A stretch of DNA of 64,000 bases from Rhizobium sp. Lineage in GTDB: Bacteria > Pseudomonadota > Alphaproteobacteria > Rhizobiales > Rhizobiaceae. Positions 20,582-29,965 of this stretch are shown here, one piece after another (position 1 is the first letter of the stretch; every line of letters starts with the position of its first letter). The stretch is taken from the NCBI GenBank assembly GCA_028290545.1, contig JAQGJP010000050.1, positions 1 through 64,000 on the forward strand, read 5' to 3'. The translations under genes and the position numbers were made by a program. Below the pieces are notes generated by a model that worked only from the letters and a program-made list of their open reading frames with translations, was not told the DNA's origin and made no database searches.

Positions 20582-21451
20582 TTAGCCCCGTCGTTTCATG
20601 CGCTCGTGGAAGATGGATCCGATAAAGTCGAGGCTCGTCCGGGCGGCGAGCAGCGCGGTCACGCCGGACGGATCGTAGGGAGGCGACACTTCGACCAAAT
20701 CAACGCCGACCACCTCGAAGCGCTTGGCAATCTCTCGCAGGATGTCCTTGACCTCGTAGTAAGTGAAGCCACCATGGCTGATTGTGGCAGTGCCCGACGC
20801 GATCGAGGGATCGAAGCTGTCGATGTCGATCGAGACGTAGACGCGCTCGCCCTGCGGGATATGTTCCACGGAAGCGACCGCTCCCTGAGTCCGAACTAGC
20901 CGGAGCGGAACAACATGGGCGCCATAGGCCCTGGAAGCCTCCCAGTCCTTGCGACTGACGGCGGCCATGTTGTGCGGTCCAAGTGTGGTGATGCCCTTCA
21001 CATGCGCCATTTCGGACGCACGGCGCATCGGGCTGCCATGCCCCCAGGTAATCCCGTTGCGGCCATCGATGAAGTCGAAATGCGCATCGAGATGGACGAT
21101 GTGGATCGGCTTCTCGTTCGAAAAGGCTGCTATGGTCGCCATGGTGATGGCATGGTCGCCACCGAGAATACAGGGCAGCACCTTGGCGTCGAGCAAGCCG
21201 CGTACCGCCTGTTCTGCGTTTGCCAGGCTGCGCTTGGTGTCGGCATAGATGACGTCGCTATCGCCGGCGTCGACGATCCTGACCTCGTCGATGGTCAGGT
21301 AGGTGATCTCGTCCTCGAAATCGAACACGCCTTCCGGACCAAAGCCATATCGCCGGACGAGGCCATAGGGCGACCAACGATGTCTCAGGCCAGCTCCGTT
21401 TTCCGGCAGGTGCCGACGCCGCGGCGCTCGCCCGCGCAAGCTCGCACACAC
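20582..21451 (-). pseudogene. Agmatinase/ureohydrolase with degraded N-terminus
   Basis: The arginase-fold Mn2+ ligands are all present: GGDHA, DAHFDF and SIDIDSFDPS, with the C-terminal GVDLVEVSPPYDPSG region intact. It would hydrolyse agmatine or a similar guanidino compound to urea. Sequence homologous to the family starts only around the RYGFGPEGVFDFEDE segment. The first 40 or so residues (MCASLRGRAPRRRH...) are arginine-rich and unlike the family, and the usual N-terminal 50-80 residues are absent. It may be a 5'-truncated gene, or the true start may be disguised by a frameshift near 21390. Confidence 0.7.
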
Positions 21452-21655
21452 CGGCGCCGGTCACCGAAAACCGCAGGTGATCCGGTGCCGGCCCATCGCG
21501 ACTGGCATCAAAAAATCTGTGGGCAAACAATCACATGCGAGTTCCCGATTTCACTTTCTCGGGTGCGCCCGTCTTTCCCCGTCGATCCTGCATGAGGAAG
21601 CTGGAGCGTTGATCTCCACCGGCCCGGCAAGCTGTGCATTCCTGAAATTCGCCAA

Positions 21656-21688
21656 CAAAAAAGCCGGCTGATGGTCTATCAGCCGGCC
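21656..21688 (-). terminator. Rho-independent terminator after the RTX gene
   Basis: GCCGGCTGAT pairs with ATCAGCCGGC around a 5-base loop. On the minus strand the hairpin is followed by a run of six T. It lies 40 bases past the stop of the RTX gene, which it should terminate. Confidence 0.85.
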
Positions 21689-21729
21689 TTCGTTGGTCAT
21701 GGCTGCCGGGATGGCAAGGCCTGCCTGGA

Positions 21730-23307
21730 TCAGAGGTCGAAATATCCGGCCTTCAGAGAGACTGCGTCGTCAAGGTGAATGGCGAAATCGGCTTTACCGT
21801 CGCCATTGGTGTCACCGTAGATGTATGTGTCGCTCTTTTCTTCGACGAAGCGGAGTTCGCCAGCCTTGTTGTGGAAAGCATCGTCGCCGATAAAGGTGAA
21901 ATCCTGATCGCCGTTCTTCGTCGTGTTGGCGTCGAAGCCAGTCAGGTCGATCGTATCGGATTTCGTGAAGTCGAAGATCGTGTCGGCCGCTGTCTTGGTC
22001 TTGCCGCTGTCGCCTTCGGCAAAGAAGAACGTGTCGGCGCCGGCGCCACCGGTAAGGTTGTCCTTGCCTGCATCGCCGTAGATCAGTTCACTGCCGGCCG
22101 ACCCCTTGATCGTATCGTTGCCCTCGCCGAGATGGATCTCGCCGACGATGTTCGAGCCGGTCTTCAGGGTTACCTTGTCCGTGCCGCCGCCCATCAGGAT
22201 GTCGCCGATAATGGTGCCGGAGTTCGTCAGCGTGTCGTTCTGGTCGCCGACGATCTGGATCGCCTCCCAGCCACCCGAAGCCTGGATGGTGCCGGCGTTC
22301 ATGATCGTTGTGGCTGCGAGAGCCGGGCCTTCGGCGCTGTCATCCACCTGAATGCCGCGCTGCACGCTGTAGATCGAGCCGCCGGCGAAATTGTTGACGG
22401 TCCCGCCGCCGATTGCCAGCGCTTCGGAATGGTTGGTGCCGCCATCGTGTTCGCCATTCGCGCCCAGGCCACCGATAAAGCCGTAGTTGTCGACGTCGAC
22501 AAGCCCATCGGTATCGATTGCATCGCCGTCGCTGTCCTCATAGGTCTGGGACTCGCCGAGGATCGTGCCGTGATTGGTAACGATCAGGATCTTGTCCTGA
22601 AGATCGGCAAGCGTATCGCCATCAGCGGCATTGTCGAAGTTGAGCCCGGCGCCGTTATGGCCGATGATCTGGGCGCCTGCGTCATTGATGACCGTCGCGC
22701 CGAAATCGCTGGTAACGCCATGATGCGAGGCGGCGATGATGCCGCCGGCGAAATTATGCACCAGGTTGTTGGTGCCTTCGCCGAAATCGATGGCGTCGCC
22801 GCCCGTCTGGCTCGGCAGACCGAAGGCATCGAATTCGTCGCCGGAGGAGATGATCTTGCCGTAATTGTTGATGGTGGTGTTTGAACCATCCTTCAGGACG
22901 TCCTCGCTGGCGTCAGCCGCAGTGATGACGCCGGTTGCCTCGTTGTTGAGGATCACCGATCCGCCGTCTTCGGCGAAACGCATGGCGTGGCTCGAAACGG
23001 CGTTGAATAGACCGGCATTGGTGATTGTCACGGTGGCGCCGGCGGTGAGATCGCGGAGGTCCATTTCGCTGGCGACGGTGGCGCCGGCCAGATTGTTGAA
23101 GGCGAGCGTGCCGGTCACGGGCGTTGTGCCGATCACCAGGGAATTGTCGCTCGAACCGGTGATCAGGCCGGCATTGTTAATGGTATCATTGGTGTCCGTG
23201 CCTTCCCAGATGAGGGCGGCATCGCCAGTCACGTCGAGTATGTCGCCGGCTGCGAGCGTGTAGGTGGAATCACCGGTGACGGTAACCGGGTCTGTAAAAG
23301 TGGTCAT
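21730..23307 (-). CDS. RTX calcium-binding protein with repetitive solenoid-like N-terminus, probable type I secretion substrate
   Basis: 525 residues, no signal peptide. Residues about 60-390 consist of repeating short strands with TINNAG, TITNAG, TLTNSGTI and NNFAGGSIYS turns, a pattern typical of extracellular beta-solenoids. Residues about 394-430 carry glycine/aspartate nonapeptides (GEGNDTIKG, GDAGKDNLTG, GGAGADTFF), which bind calcium. The C-terminal 95 residues resemble the serralysin-type secretion region. The ABC exporter is not in the window. ATG 23307 has AGGGAGAG upstream and replaces a longer ORF start. Function unknown; adhesion or matrix binding is inferred. Confidence 0.85.
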   Translation of the reverse strand: MTTFTDPVTVTGDSTYTLAAGDILDVTGDAALIWEGTDTNDTINNAGLITGSSDNSLVIGTTPVTGTLAFNNLAGATVASEMDLRDLTAGATVTITNAGLFNAVSSHAMRFAEDGGSVILNNEATGVITAADASEDVLKDGSNTTINNYGKIISSGDEFDAFGLPSQTGGDAIDFGEGTNNLVHNFAGGIIAASHHGVTSDFGATVINDAGAQIIGHNGAGLNFDNAADGDTLADLQDKILIVTNHGTILGESQTYEDSDGDAIDTDGLVDVDNYGFIGGLGANGEHDGGTNHSEALAIGGGTVNNFAGGSIYSVQRGIQVDDSAEGPALAATTIMNAGTIQASGGWEAIQIVGDQNDTLTNSGTIIGDILMGGGTDKVTLKTGSNIVGEIHLGEGNDTIKGSAGSELIYGDAGKDNLTGGAGADTFFFAEGDSGKTKTAADTIFDFTKSDTIDLTGFDANTTKNGDQDFTFIGDDAFHNKAGELRFVEEKSDTYIYGDTNGDGKADFAIHLDDAVSLKAGYFDL

Positions 23308-23661
23308 TGTTCTCTCCCTGAAGTCTTGAACCGATTGCCCAACAATGCGCAACCGGCCGAGACAATAACGTGATCCGGGCAAGGCCGGAATACTGCAAAA
23401 CGGTAACGCGAATACGGCGCTACGCAACCCGAGGATCGTCAACAGCGCGCATGCGTTGCGGCTTTATGGTGAGCGAGTATGACACCGACATGGCAAATTG
23501 ATATCAGTCAAATGACGGTCTGCGGGACGAGCAGGTCAAGACGCCAAGTTTTGCGCAGATCTGCAGGGATGGATGAGCTCTTCTTCCGATGCGGAAGGGA
23601 AGTGGCCAGTAGGCCGAAAATGAGCATCAGTACGCCGACGCCTGAATGCTTGGCATTGGAT
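23308..23661. other. Promoter-side gap between the RTX gene and the glnII terminator
   Basis: About 350 bases without a supported gene. A short plus-strand frame here has no motif and no ribosome site. The RTX promoter should lie in the part near 23308-23450, but I see no clear consensus elements. Confidence 0.4.
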
Positions 23662-23695
23662 AAAAATACGGCGCCGATGATCCCATCGGCGCCGT
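23662..23695 (-). terminator. Rho-independent terminator after glnII
   Basis: ACGGCGCCGATG pairs with CATCGGCGCCGT around a 4-base loop, a 12-base perfect stem. The minus strand then reads ATTTTTA. It is placed 16 bases after the glnII stop. Confidence 0.9.
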
Positions 23696-23711
23696 GGAGG
23701 AGAGTGATAGA

Positions 23712-24746
23712 TCAGGCAGCAGCGGAGATTGCTGCCGCAACTTCAGAGATCGTCTTCAGGATCTGCGAAGCGATCTGGTATGGGTCGCCCTGGGAGTTGG
23801 GGCGGCGATCTTCCAGATAACCCTTATAGCCATTGTTGACAAACGAGTGCGGCACGCGGATCGAGGCGCCACGGTCGGCAACGCCATAGCTGAAGGAATG
23901 AATCGACGCGGTCTCGTGCTTGCCGGTCAGGCGCATGTGGTTGTCAGGACCATAAACAGCGATGTGGTCGGCGCGGTTCTTCTCGAAGGCAGCCATCAGC
24001 GCTTCGAAATATTCCTTGCCGCCGATTTCGCGCATGTATTTGGTCGAGAAGTTGGCATGCATGCCCGAACCATTCCAGTCGGTGTCGCCGAGCGGCTTGC
24101 AATGATACTCGATATCGATGCCATATTTCTCGGTCAGGCGCTGCAGGAGGTAGCGTGCCATCCAGATTTCGTCCGCGGCTTTCTTGGAACCCTTGCCGAA
24201 GATCTGGAATTCCCACTGGCCCTTGGCCACTTCGGCATTGATGCCTTCATGGTTGATGCCGGCAGCGAGGCAGAGGTCAAGGTGCTCTTCGACGATCTTG
24301 CGGGCAATGTCGCCGACGTTGGAATAGCCGACACCGGTGTAGTAGGGACCCTGCGGAGCCGGATAGCCCTGCGTCGGGAAGCCCAGCGGGCGGCCATCCT
24401 TGTAGAAGAAGTATTCCTGCTCGAAGCCGAACCATGTGCCCTCGTCGTCGAGGATCGTGGCGCGGCTGTTGGAAGTGTGCGGCGTGACGCCATCCGGCAT
24501 CATGACTTCGCACATGACCAGGGCGCCGTTGACGCGGGCTGGATCCTCATAGAGGGCGACCGGCTTGAGTACGCAATCCGAGCTGCGGCCTTCGGCCTGC
24601 ATGGTGGACGAACCATCGAAGCCCCAGAGTGGCAGCTGTTCGAGAGTCGGAAAAGCATCGAATTCCTTGACCTGCGTCTTGCCGCGCAGGTTTGGTACCG
24701 GTGTGTACCCGTCGAGCCAGATATACTCGAGCTTATATTTGGTCAT
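23712..24746 (-). CDS. glnII: Type II glutamine synthetase
   Basis: The 344-residue enzyme makes glutamine from glutamate, ammonia and ATP. It belongs to the short, eukaryote-like GSII class: the N-terminal KLEYIWLDGY motif, FGFEQEYFFY, AGINHEGINAEV and DWNGSGMHANFSTKYMR are present. Rhizobiaceae use this enzyme beside GSI under nitrogen limitation. A sigma-54-type promoter lies upstream at 24841-24856, and the divergent gene at 25119 encodes a GstI-like inhibitor. A strong terminator follows. Confidence 0.97.
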   Translation of the reverse strand: MTKYKLEYIWLDGYTPVPNLRGKTQVKEFDAFPTLEQLPLWGFDGSSTMQAEGRSSDCVLKPVALYEDPARVNGALVMCEVMMPDGVTPHTSNSRATILDDEGTWFGFEQEYFFYKDGRPLGFPTQGYPAPQGPYYTGVGYSNVGDIARKIVEEHLDLCLAAGINHEGINAEVAKGQWEFQIFGKGSKKAADEIWMARYLLQRLTEKYGIDIEYHCKPLGDTDWNGSGMHANFSTKYMREIGGKEYFEALMAAFEKNRADHIAVYGPDNHMRLTGKHETASIHSFSYGVADRGASIRVPHSFVNNGYKGYLEDRRPNSQGDPYQIASQILKTISEVAAAISAAA

Positions 24747-24840
24747 TTCAAACCTCTACTCAGTTAACGATACGGGGCGATGAAGCCCGGATGCGTGTCG
24801 ACTGCCGATACAGGCGGCCGCCGACGGCTGATCGGCATGA

Positions 24841-24856
24841 TGCACATGGCGTGCCA
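24841..24856 (-). promoter_or_regulatory. Sigma-54 (-24/-12) promoter for glnII
   Basis: Read on the minus strand: TGGCACG-N4-GTGCA. The invariant GG and GC are separated by exactly 10 bases, and 5 of the first 5 consensus bases (TGGCA) match. It lies 95 bases upstream of the glnII start. glnII is known in rhizobia to be activated by NtrC with sigma-54. A GTGC-N4-GCAC dyad at 24946-24957 could be an enhancer site, but its half-site order differs from the usual NtrC consensus. Confidence 0.75.
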
Positions 24857-25118
24857 GATCGGACGAAGTGCGGCATTCTGTCAGGATGGTTATGTTTCGC
24901 GCAACTTTTACGGCGCATATTGGCGTGTTTCGTGGCCGGGTATCGGTGCTTACGCACTATAAATGGGCGTTGTCCGAAGAGCATCGTGCATCGGCATGCG
25001 CAATATATGCCTATAATTTAATCAAAAAGAATTTTTTTTAGGCAATCTGAACAAAGCCGCATAAACTATGTTACAAGGGAGTGTCGCCCGAGATATCGGA
25101 CAGAAACGGAACGCTAAA

Positions 25119-25313
25119 ATGTCGACGAGCATGAACCAAGAAACTGCAACCATCATCCAGTTTCCCTTGCGGGGGCGGATGAATGCCGTCTCACAATCGC
25201 GCACGGCGCGGCTGGTCGAGGAAGCGCGCATGGCGCCGCTGCATGACTTCGGCAGCTGGTATCACGAAGAAGCCGTACTGGAATCGATCGCGAACCGCAA
25301 ACCGGAGGCATGA
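25119..25313 (+). CDS. gstI: GstI-like DUF2735 protein, probable inhibitor of glnII translation
   Basis: A 64-residue protein, starting MSTSMNQETATIIQFPLRGR and ending with a GSWYHEEAV motif, as in the DUF2735 family. In Rhizobium leguminosarum the divergently transcribed GstI lowers GSII production, and the size, the motif (TATIxQFP) and the position beside glnII all match. ATG 25119 is chosen over an upstream in-frame start because the extra residues are not family-like. A TATAAT-like box is at 25012-25017, but no matching -35 is seen. Function is inferred by analogy. Confidence 0.85.
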   Translation: MSTSMNQETATIIQFPLRGRMNAVSQSRTARLVEEARMAPLHDFGSWYHEEAVLESIANRKPEA

Positions 25314-25551
25314 ATACCGGTTATCGATTCATGCTCTGAATACAGCCGTAAGCAGGCGCGTTCGACGCCGTTTGCAACAGGCGTGATGTTGCGCGCAAAT
25401 TTTCTTCCGCTCCCCGGTTGTCCGGTTTGAGCGTGGTCCACTCGTTTCAAAAATCATCCACAGTTCAATCCGGGTTTGACGATTCAATCGTCATTGAATA
25501 GGCATGTTGGCGTGTTAATCGACCCACGTTTTATAAAATGAGGACTGTGAA

Positions 25552-25857
25552 ATGATCGAACCCATGGGCATCCTGCTTTACGGCTACGAAGGCGAAGACG
25601 ACGTGAGCGTCCTGCTTGGCGAAGACCACGACGATATCGCCTTCCGCTTTATCACCCTTGTCGGCGGGACATCCGGACAGACCCTGCGGTTTGAACCGAC
25701 TGATGGCATGACCGTTGGCGAATTCTTCGAAGCGCTGGATGATGAAGACGAAAATCCGACTGAAGTTGCGATCATCGATTTCCTCAAGAAGGAGCGCGAT
25801 GCCGCTGTCCTCGTCGCATTCGATGGCGAGCCGCGTACCTTCGATTTCGAAGAGTAG
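25552..25857 (+). CDS. Small acidic hypothetical protein
   Basis: 101 residues, very acidic (EGEDDVSVLLGEDHDD, ALDDEDENPTE), starting at ATG 25552 (MIEPMG). I do not recognise it. The regular strand-helix pattern and codon usage suggest a genuine cytoplasmic protein. It sits between gstI and the GGDEF/EAL gene, with a strong hairpin directly after its stop. No partner is implied. Confidence 0.65.
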   Translation: MIEPMGILLYGYEGEDDVSVLLGEDHDDIAFRFITLVGGTSGQTLRFEPTDGMTVGEFFEALDDEDENPTEVAIIDFLKKERDAAVLVAFDGEPRTFDFEE

Positions 25858-25871
25858 AATTTCGAATGAAA

Positions 25872-25899
25872 CGCCGGCGGCAAGCAATTGCCGCCGGCG
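25872..25899 (+). terminator. Hairpin with GCAA loop after the acidic protein gene
   Basis: A 12-base perfect stem CGCCGGCGGCAA / TTGCCGCCGGCG closes on a GCAA tetraloop of the GNRA type. It begins 15 bases after the stop at 25857. A clean T-run is absent, so it may end transcription weakly or protect the mRNA 3' end. Confidence 0.55.
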
Positions 25900-26068
25900 C
25901 CCGCAGAGGCGATTACTTTTGCCACGTTAGATGACGTCGCGTCGAGCAAGTTCAAGGCGTTCCTCCCGCCTAATTTCCCCTTTCCTTCATTCATCAAACT
26001 CTCATATTCAATGTAAATATAAATTATCGAACCTGCTGTACATTCACAGGCAATGGGGCAGGGTTCGC

Positions 26069-28297
26069 ATGTTGGCATTCGAAGAGATTCACGAAATCGA
26101 GCGGCTCAAGGTTCTCGCAGACCTCCGCATTCTCCACACGCCCTGTTCCCCCGCATTTGATGCCATCGTCCAAGCCGCCGCAGCGATATTCGGCTGTCCG
26201 ATCGGCCTGATCTCGCTGGTCGCGGAAGACAACCAGTGGTTCAAATCAAAATGCGGCATCGAGCTTGAAGGTACGGACCGCGCAGTCGCATTCTGCGACC
26301 ATACGATTCGGTCGCGCACGGAATTGATCGTCGAGGATGCGCGCAGGGATTCGCGGTTTGCCGCCAATCCCTTCGTGGTCGGTGAACCGTTCATCCGCTT
26401 CTATGCCGGCATTCCGCTTTCGATCGATGGCATTTATTACGTCGGCTCGCTTTGCGTTATCGGAACCGAGCCTAAAACACCAACCTCGTCCGAGCTCGAA
26501 CAATTGCGGCGGTTGGCGCGCGCCGTCGAAGGGCTGTTGCTTGCCCATCGCGCCGCTATCCTTTCCAGCATAGCACTCGAAGAAGCCCGGATACAGCGGC
26601 AGAAAGCGGAAAGGCGGGAGCGGTTGCTCGGCCATGTCGAGCGCATCGCAGCCATTGGCGCCTGGCGGGTCGATCTCAAGTCACGAACGGTGGACTGGTC
26701 GGACCAGGTGCGAATGATCCATGAGATCGAGACCGACGAGCCGATCACACTCGATTTCGGATTCAATTTTTATGCGCCGCACGATCGGGACATGGTGCGC
26801 GCCGCGGTCGAATCTGCCGTCGCCGGATGTTCGGCTTTCCGTTTCGATGCCGACTTCATCACTGCTACCGGGAGAATGCGACGCGTGCGGGTCGCGGGCG
26901 ATGTCGAACGTATCGATGGTGTGCCGGCGTTTCTGAACGGGATATTCCAGGACATTACCGATTCGTATCACGCCGAGCAGCATCTCTGGCAAAGCGCCAA
27001 TATCGATGCGCTGTGCGGAATCCCTAACCGCAACTGGTTTCAGCGGACTCTGTCGGAAAAACTGGCCGCCTCCGAGGCTGTGCCGGACCGGCTTACGCTG
27101 ATGCTGCTCGATCTCGACGGTTTCAAGGAAATCAACGATACACTCGGGCATCTCGCCGGCGATTGCGTATTGCAGGCTGTTGCCAGGCGCCTGCGGAGCG
27201 TTGCCAGCGGCCAGGCGGATGTTGCCCGTCTCGGGGGCGACGAATTTACCCTGCTGATCGACCGGCTGTTGCCCGGCGATGACGTGCAGCGGCTCGCCGA
27301 CGACGTGCTGGCCGAGCTTCGCAAGCCGGTTCTGTTCGACAAGCAATCGATCTATTTCTCTGCTTCCATGGGCGTCGCGCATTACCCGGCTGACGCTGCC
27401 ACATCGGATGATCTGATGCGCTGTGCCGACATGGCGCTCTATAAGGTCAAACGCGCGGGCCGGGGCAGCGTCGGACATTTCAGCCCCGAGATCGCGACGA
27501 TCTTCGACACGCGACGCCTGGCGATCGAAAAGGTGAGGCGCGCCGGCGCCGAAGGCCGGATCACGCCGTTCTACCAGCCCAAGCTGAGGCTAGCCGATCG
27601 GTCGGTATATGGTTTCGAAGCCCTGGCTCGAATCCGAAATGCCGACGGAACGGTCAGTGGCCCCGCCGATTTCTGGTTGGCATTCGCCGACGCCACGAGT
27701 GCGCGGCTGATCAGCGAGCGCATCATGGCCGGGATTACCGAGGATATCGCGCGTTGGCTGGATCGAGGCCTGGACCCCGGTGTCGTGAGCTTCAATGCCT
27801 GCGAATTCTGCTTCCAGACAGCGGATTTCGCCACCCAACTCATCAAGAGGCTGGATCAGAATCATATCCCCCATTCGATGATCGAGATCGAGGTCACCGA
27901 GACGGTATTCTGGGGCGAGGATGCCAAGCTGGTCGGCAAGATTCTGGAGCAGCTTCATAACGAAGGCATTCGCATCTCGCTCGACGATTTCGGTACCGGC
28001 TATGCATCGCTGACGCATCTCAAGGATTTCCCGATCGACTGTATCAAGATCGACCAGAGCTTCATTGCCGGCCTGGGGGCCAAGTCCCAGCACACCACGA
28101 TTGTCAATGCGATCGTCGATCTTGGCCATAATCTCGGCATGGACGTGGTGGCCGAAGGTATCGAGACGGAACCGCAACTGAGCTTCCTGCGCTCCGTCGG
28201 CTGCAATGGCGGGCAGGGTTTCCTGTTCAGCAAGGCCGTGCCGGCCGATGAGGCGGTGCCGATGTTCGGCCCAGCCGATATCGCCCGGCGGGCCTGA
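26069..28297 (+). CDS. GAF-PAS-GGDEF-EAL cyclic-di-GMP signalling protein
   Basis: 742 residues, cytoplasmic, no membrane helix. A GAF sensor domain covers about residues 20-160, then a coiled linker (QRQKAERRERLL) and a PAS domain around 185-300. A diguanylate cyclase domain with an intact RLGGDEF motif lies near residue 390, and a phosphodiesterase domain with FEALAR near 514 and DDFGTGYAS near 640. Both catalytic signatures are intact, so it could make or break c-di-GMP. ATG 26069 has a GGGGCAGGG site. Its stop is 2 bases from the stop of the convergent transporter. Confidence 0.9.
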   Translation: MLAFEEIHEIERLKVLADLRILHTPCSPAFDAIVQAAAAIFGCPIGLISLVAEDNQWFKSKCGIELEGTDRAVAFCDHTIRSRTELIVEDARRDSRFAANPFVVGEPFIRFYAGIPLSIDGIYYVGSLCVIGTEPKTPTSSELEQLRRLARAVEGLLLAHRAAILSSIALEEARIQRQKAERRERLLGHVERIAAIGAWRVDLKSRTVDWSDQVRMIHEIETDEPITLDFGFNFYAPHDRDMVRAAVESAVAGCSAFRFDADFITATGRMRRVRVAGDVERIDGVPAFLNGIFQDITDSYHAEQHLWQSANIDALCGIPNRNWFQRTLSEKLAASEAVPDRLTLMLLDLDGFKEINDTLGHLAGDCVLQAVARRLRSVASGQADVARLGGDEFTLLIDRLLPGDDVQRLADDVLAELRKPVLFDKQSIYFSASMGVAHYPADAATSDDLMRCADMALYKVKRAGRGSVGHFSPEIATIFDTRRLAIEKVRRAGAEGRITPFYQPKLRLADRSVYGFEALARIRNADGTVSGPADFWLAFADATSARLISERIMAGITEDIARWLDRGLDPGVVSFNACEFCFQTADFATQLIKRLDQNHIPHSMIEIEVTETVFWGEDAKLVGKILEQLHNEGIRISLDDFGTGYASLTHLKDFPIDCIKIDQSFIAGLGAKSQHTTIVNAIVDLGHNLGMDVVAEGIETEPQLSFLRSVGCNGGQGFLFSKAVPADEAVPMFGPADIARRA

Positions 28298-28299
28298 CC

Positions 28300-29202
28300 T
28301 TATTCGTCCTGCGCTGTCGATCGCAGCTTGCGTTGCCTTGCAGCTTCCCGCCAGATGGTGAAAAGACCGGCGCCGACGATGATGATCGAGCCAATGACGA
28401 CATTGGCCTGCAGCGTCTCGTTGAAGATCAGGATACCGTAGAACGAGGACAGCACCAGCTGAAAATAGCTGATCGGCTGGACCAGCACCGCGTCGAGGCG
28501 ATCGTAAGCCTTGATGAGGCAGAAATGGCTGGCGATCCCGGTCACGCAGAGCAGCGCCGTCCAGGCCCAGTCGCCGGGCGCCAGGCTGGTCCAGTAGAAC
28601 GGGCCGATGAACATCATCACGACGGCACCTGTAATGCCCAGATAAAAGAAGCTGGTGACCGGCGAATCGTCGCGGCTGACAAGCCGGGTCGTCACCGAAT
28701 AGACCGCGCTCATGATCGAGGCGATCAGAGGAAAGATCAAAGTACCGTCTATGCCCGACGCATCCGGCTTGAGGATGATCAGCACGCCGCACAGCCCGAC
28801 CACGATCGCCGTCCATCGCCGCCAGCCAACCGCCTCGCCGAGGATTGGAACCGACAGCATGGCGACAAGCAGCGGCGATGACGAGAAGATCGCCTGCGAA
28901 TGCAAGAGACCGGCGGCGCGGAACGACAGCAGCGCCACGACGATCTGCGCGGCAAGCAACACACCGCGAAAGACCTGCAGCCATGGCCGCCTGGTCGCCG
29001 CGCCCTGGCGCAGGCCGCCCTTTGAGCGGGACGTGATGATGATCGCGAATGAGGCGAAGGCCCAGTAGCGGATCATGGTGATGAAGATCGGTGGATAGGA
29101 ATCGGAGAGATGCTTGGAGATGGCATCCTGCGAGGCGAAGATAGTGAAGGCGAGCAGCGCAAAGATATAGCCCGTCTTGTGCGAAAAGGTGGTGGCGGTC
29201 AT
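28300..29202 (-). CDS. EamA-family (DMT) transporter
   Basis: 300 residues with about ten hydrophobic helices in two homologous halves, starting YIFALLAFTIFASQDAISK. The conserved pattern of the EamA domain appears twice: LLVAMLSVPILGEAVGWRRW and QPISYFQLVLSSFYGILIFNE. It should move a small metabolite across the inner membrane. The substrate cannot be told. It lies downstream of pabC (29327) in the same direction but 125 bases away. Confidence 0.85.
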   Translation of the reverse strand: MTATTFSHKTGYIFALLAFTIFASQDAISKHLSDSYPPIFITMIRYWAFASFAIIITSRSKGGLRQGAATRRPWLQVFRGVLLAAQIVVALLSFRAAGLLHSQAIFSSSPLLVAMLSVPILGEAVGWRRWTAIVVGLCGVLIILKPDASGIDGTLIFPLIASIMSAVYSVTTRLVSRDDSPVTSFFYLGITGAVVMMFIGPFYWTSLAPGDWAWTALLCVTGIASHFCLIKAYDRLDAVLVQPISYFQLVLSSFYGILIFNETLQANVVIGSIIIVGAGLFTIWREAARQRKLRSTAQDE

Positions 29203-29326
29203 CAGGACTTTGGTGGCTTTCGAGCCGGAATGCCGTCGGTCGGGAGGATTTGGGTGGCAGGCCGGATTGTCGAATCCTTGCCGTCCCGATTATCCGTTAG
29301 CAAGGTCACATCTGGCCGAAACGGTT

Positions 29327-29965
29327 CTATTTCTGCAGATTGGCGCGAATGAGCCCGCGCAGCGAGTTGCCGACATAGAAACTGCGTCCTGCAAGATCTC
29401 CCGGCGTGATTTTCTCGACGCAGGCTCTTTTCCGGCAGAGCAACGACGTGCGCAGAATGCCGGCAAGGCAGCCGGACGAGAGCGGCGGCGTCAGCAGCTT
29501 GCCATCGCCGGCATCGACGAACAGATTGGTGATCGTACCCTCGCAGATCTCGCCCTTCTCATTGAGAAGCAGAACCTCGTCGGCATCCTCACGCGGAAAC
29601 TCGGCGCGGGCGGCATCATAGATCTCCCGAAGCGAGGTCTTGTGGCGCAAGAGAGGTTTGGTGGAATCGAGTTGGGCATTGATGGCGATACGCACGGTCC
29701 AGACGGTGTCGTCCGATTGCGGAGTGAAGGGCACGGCAACGATCTGAAAGCGGCCGTCAGCGAAGAGTTCGAGGCGGAGTCGGGTGGTTTGCGAGGTCGC
29801 CGCCACCGCCTGCAATACCGCATTCCATGCAGGCTGGTATCCCACAAAGCCGAGCTTGCGCGCCGAGTTGCCCAACCGTGCCTTGTGCAGACTGGCACGA
29901 GCGATGCCCGAACCGGGGTCGCATCGCATGGTCTCGATCAGCGAGAAGTCCACGGTTTCAATCAC
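29327..29965 (-). CDS. pabC: Class IV aminotransferase, probable 4-amino-4-deoxychorismate lyase
   Basis: A 212-residue PLP enzyme, lysine in LRHKTSLREIYD, with ADEVLLLNEKGEICEGTITNLF near residue 130. As the gene following pabB it most likely splits aminodeoxychorismate to p-aminobenzoate and pyruvate for folate synthesis. It starts at GTG 29965, overlapping the pabB TGA by GTGA, which indicates translational coupling. It is slightly shorter than typical PabC (about 260-290), so another class IV role is possible. Confidence 0.8.
   Translation of the reverse strand: MIETVDFSLIETMRCDPGSGIARASLHKARLGNSARKLGFVGYQPAWNAVLQAVAATSQTTRLRLELFADGRFQIVAVPFTPQSDDTVWTVRIAINAQLDSTKPLLRHKTSLREIYDAARAEFPREDADEVLLLNEKGEICEGTITNLFVDAGDGKLLTPPLSSGCLAGILRTSLLCRKRACVEKITPGDLAGRSFYVGNSLRGLIRANLQK

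Noticed and set aside
24946..24957. NtrC enhancer site (GTGC-N4-GCAC)
   Set aside because: The half-site order is opposite to the usual GCAC...GTGC consensus, so I note it only as a possibility in the glnII promoter entry.
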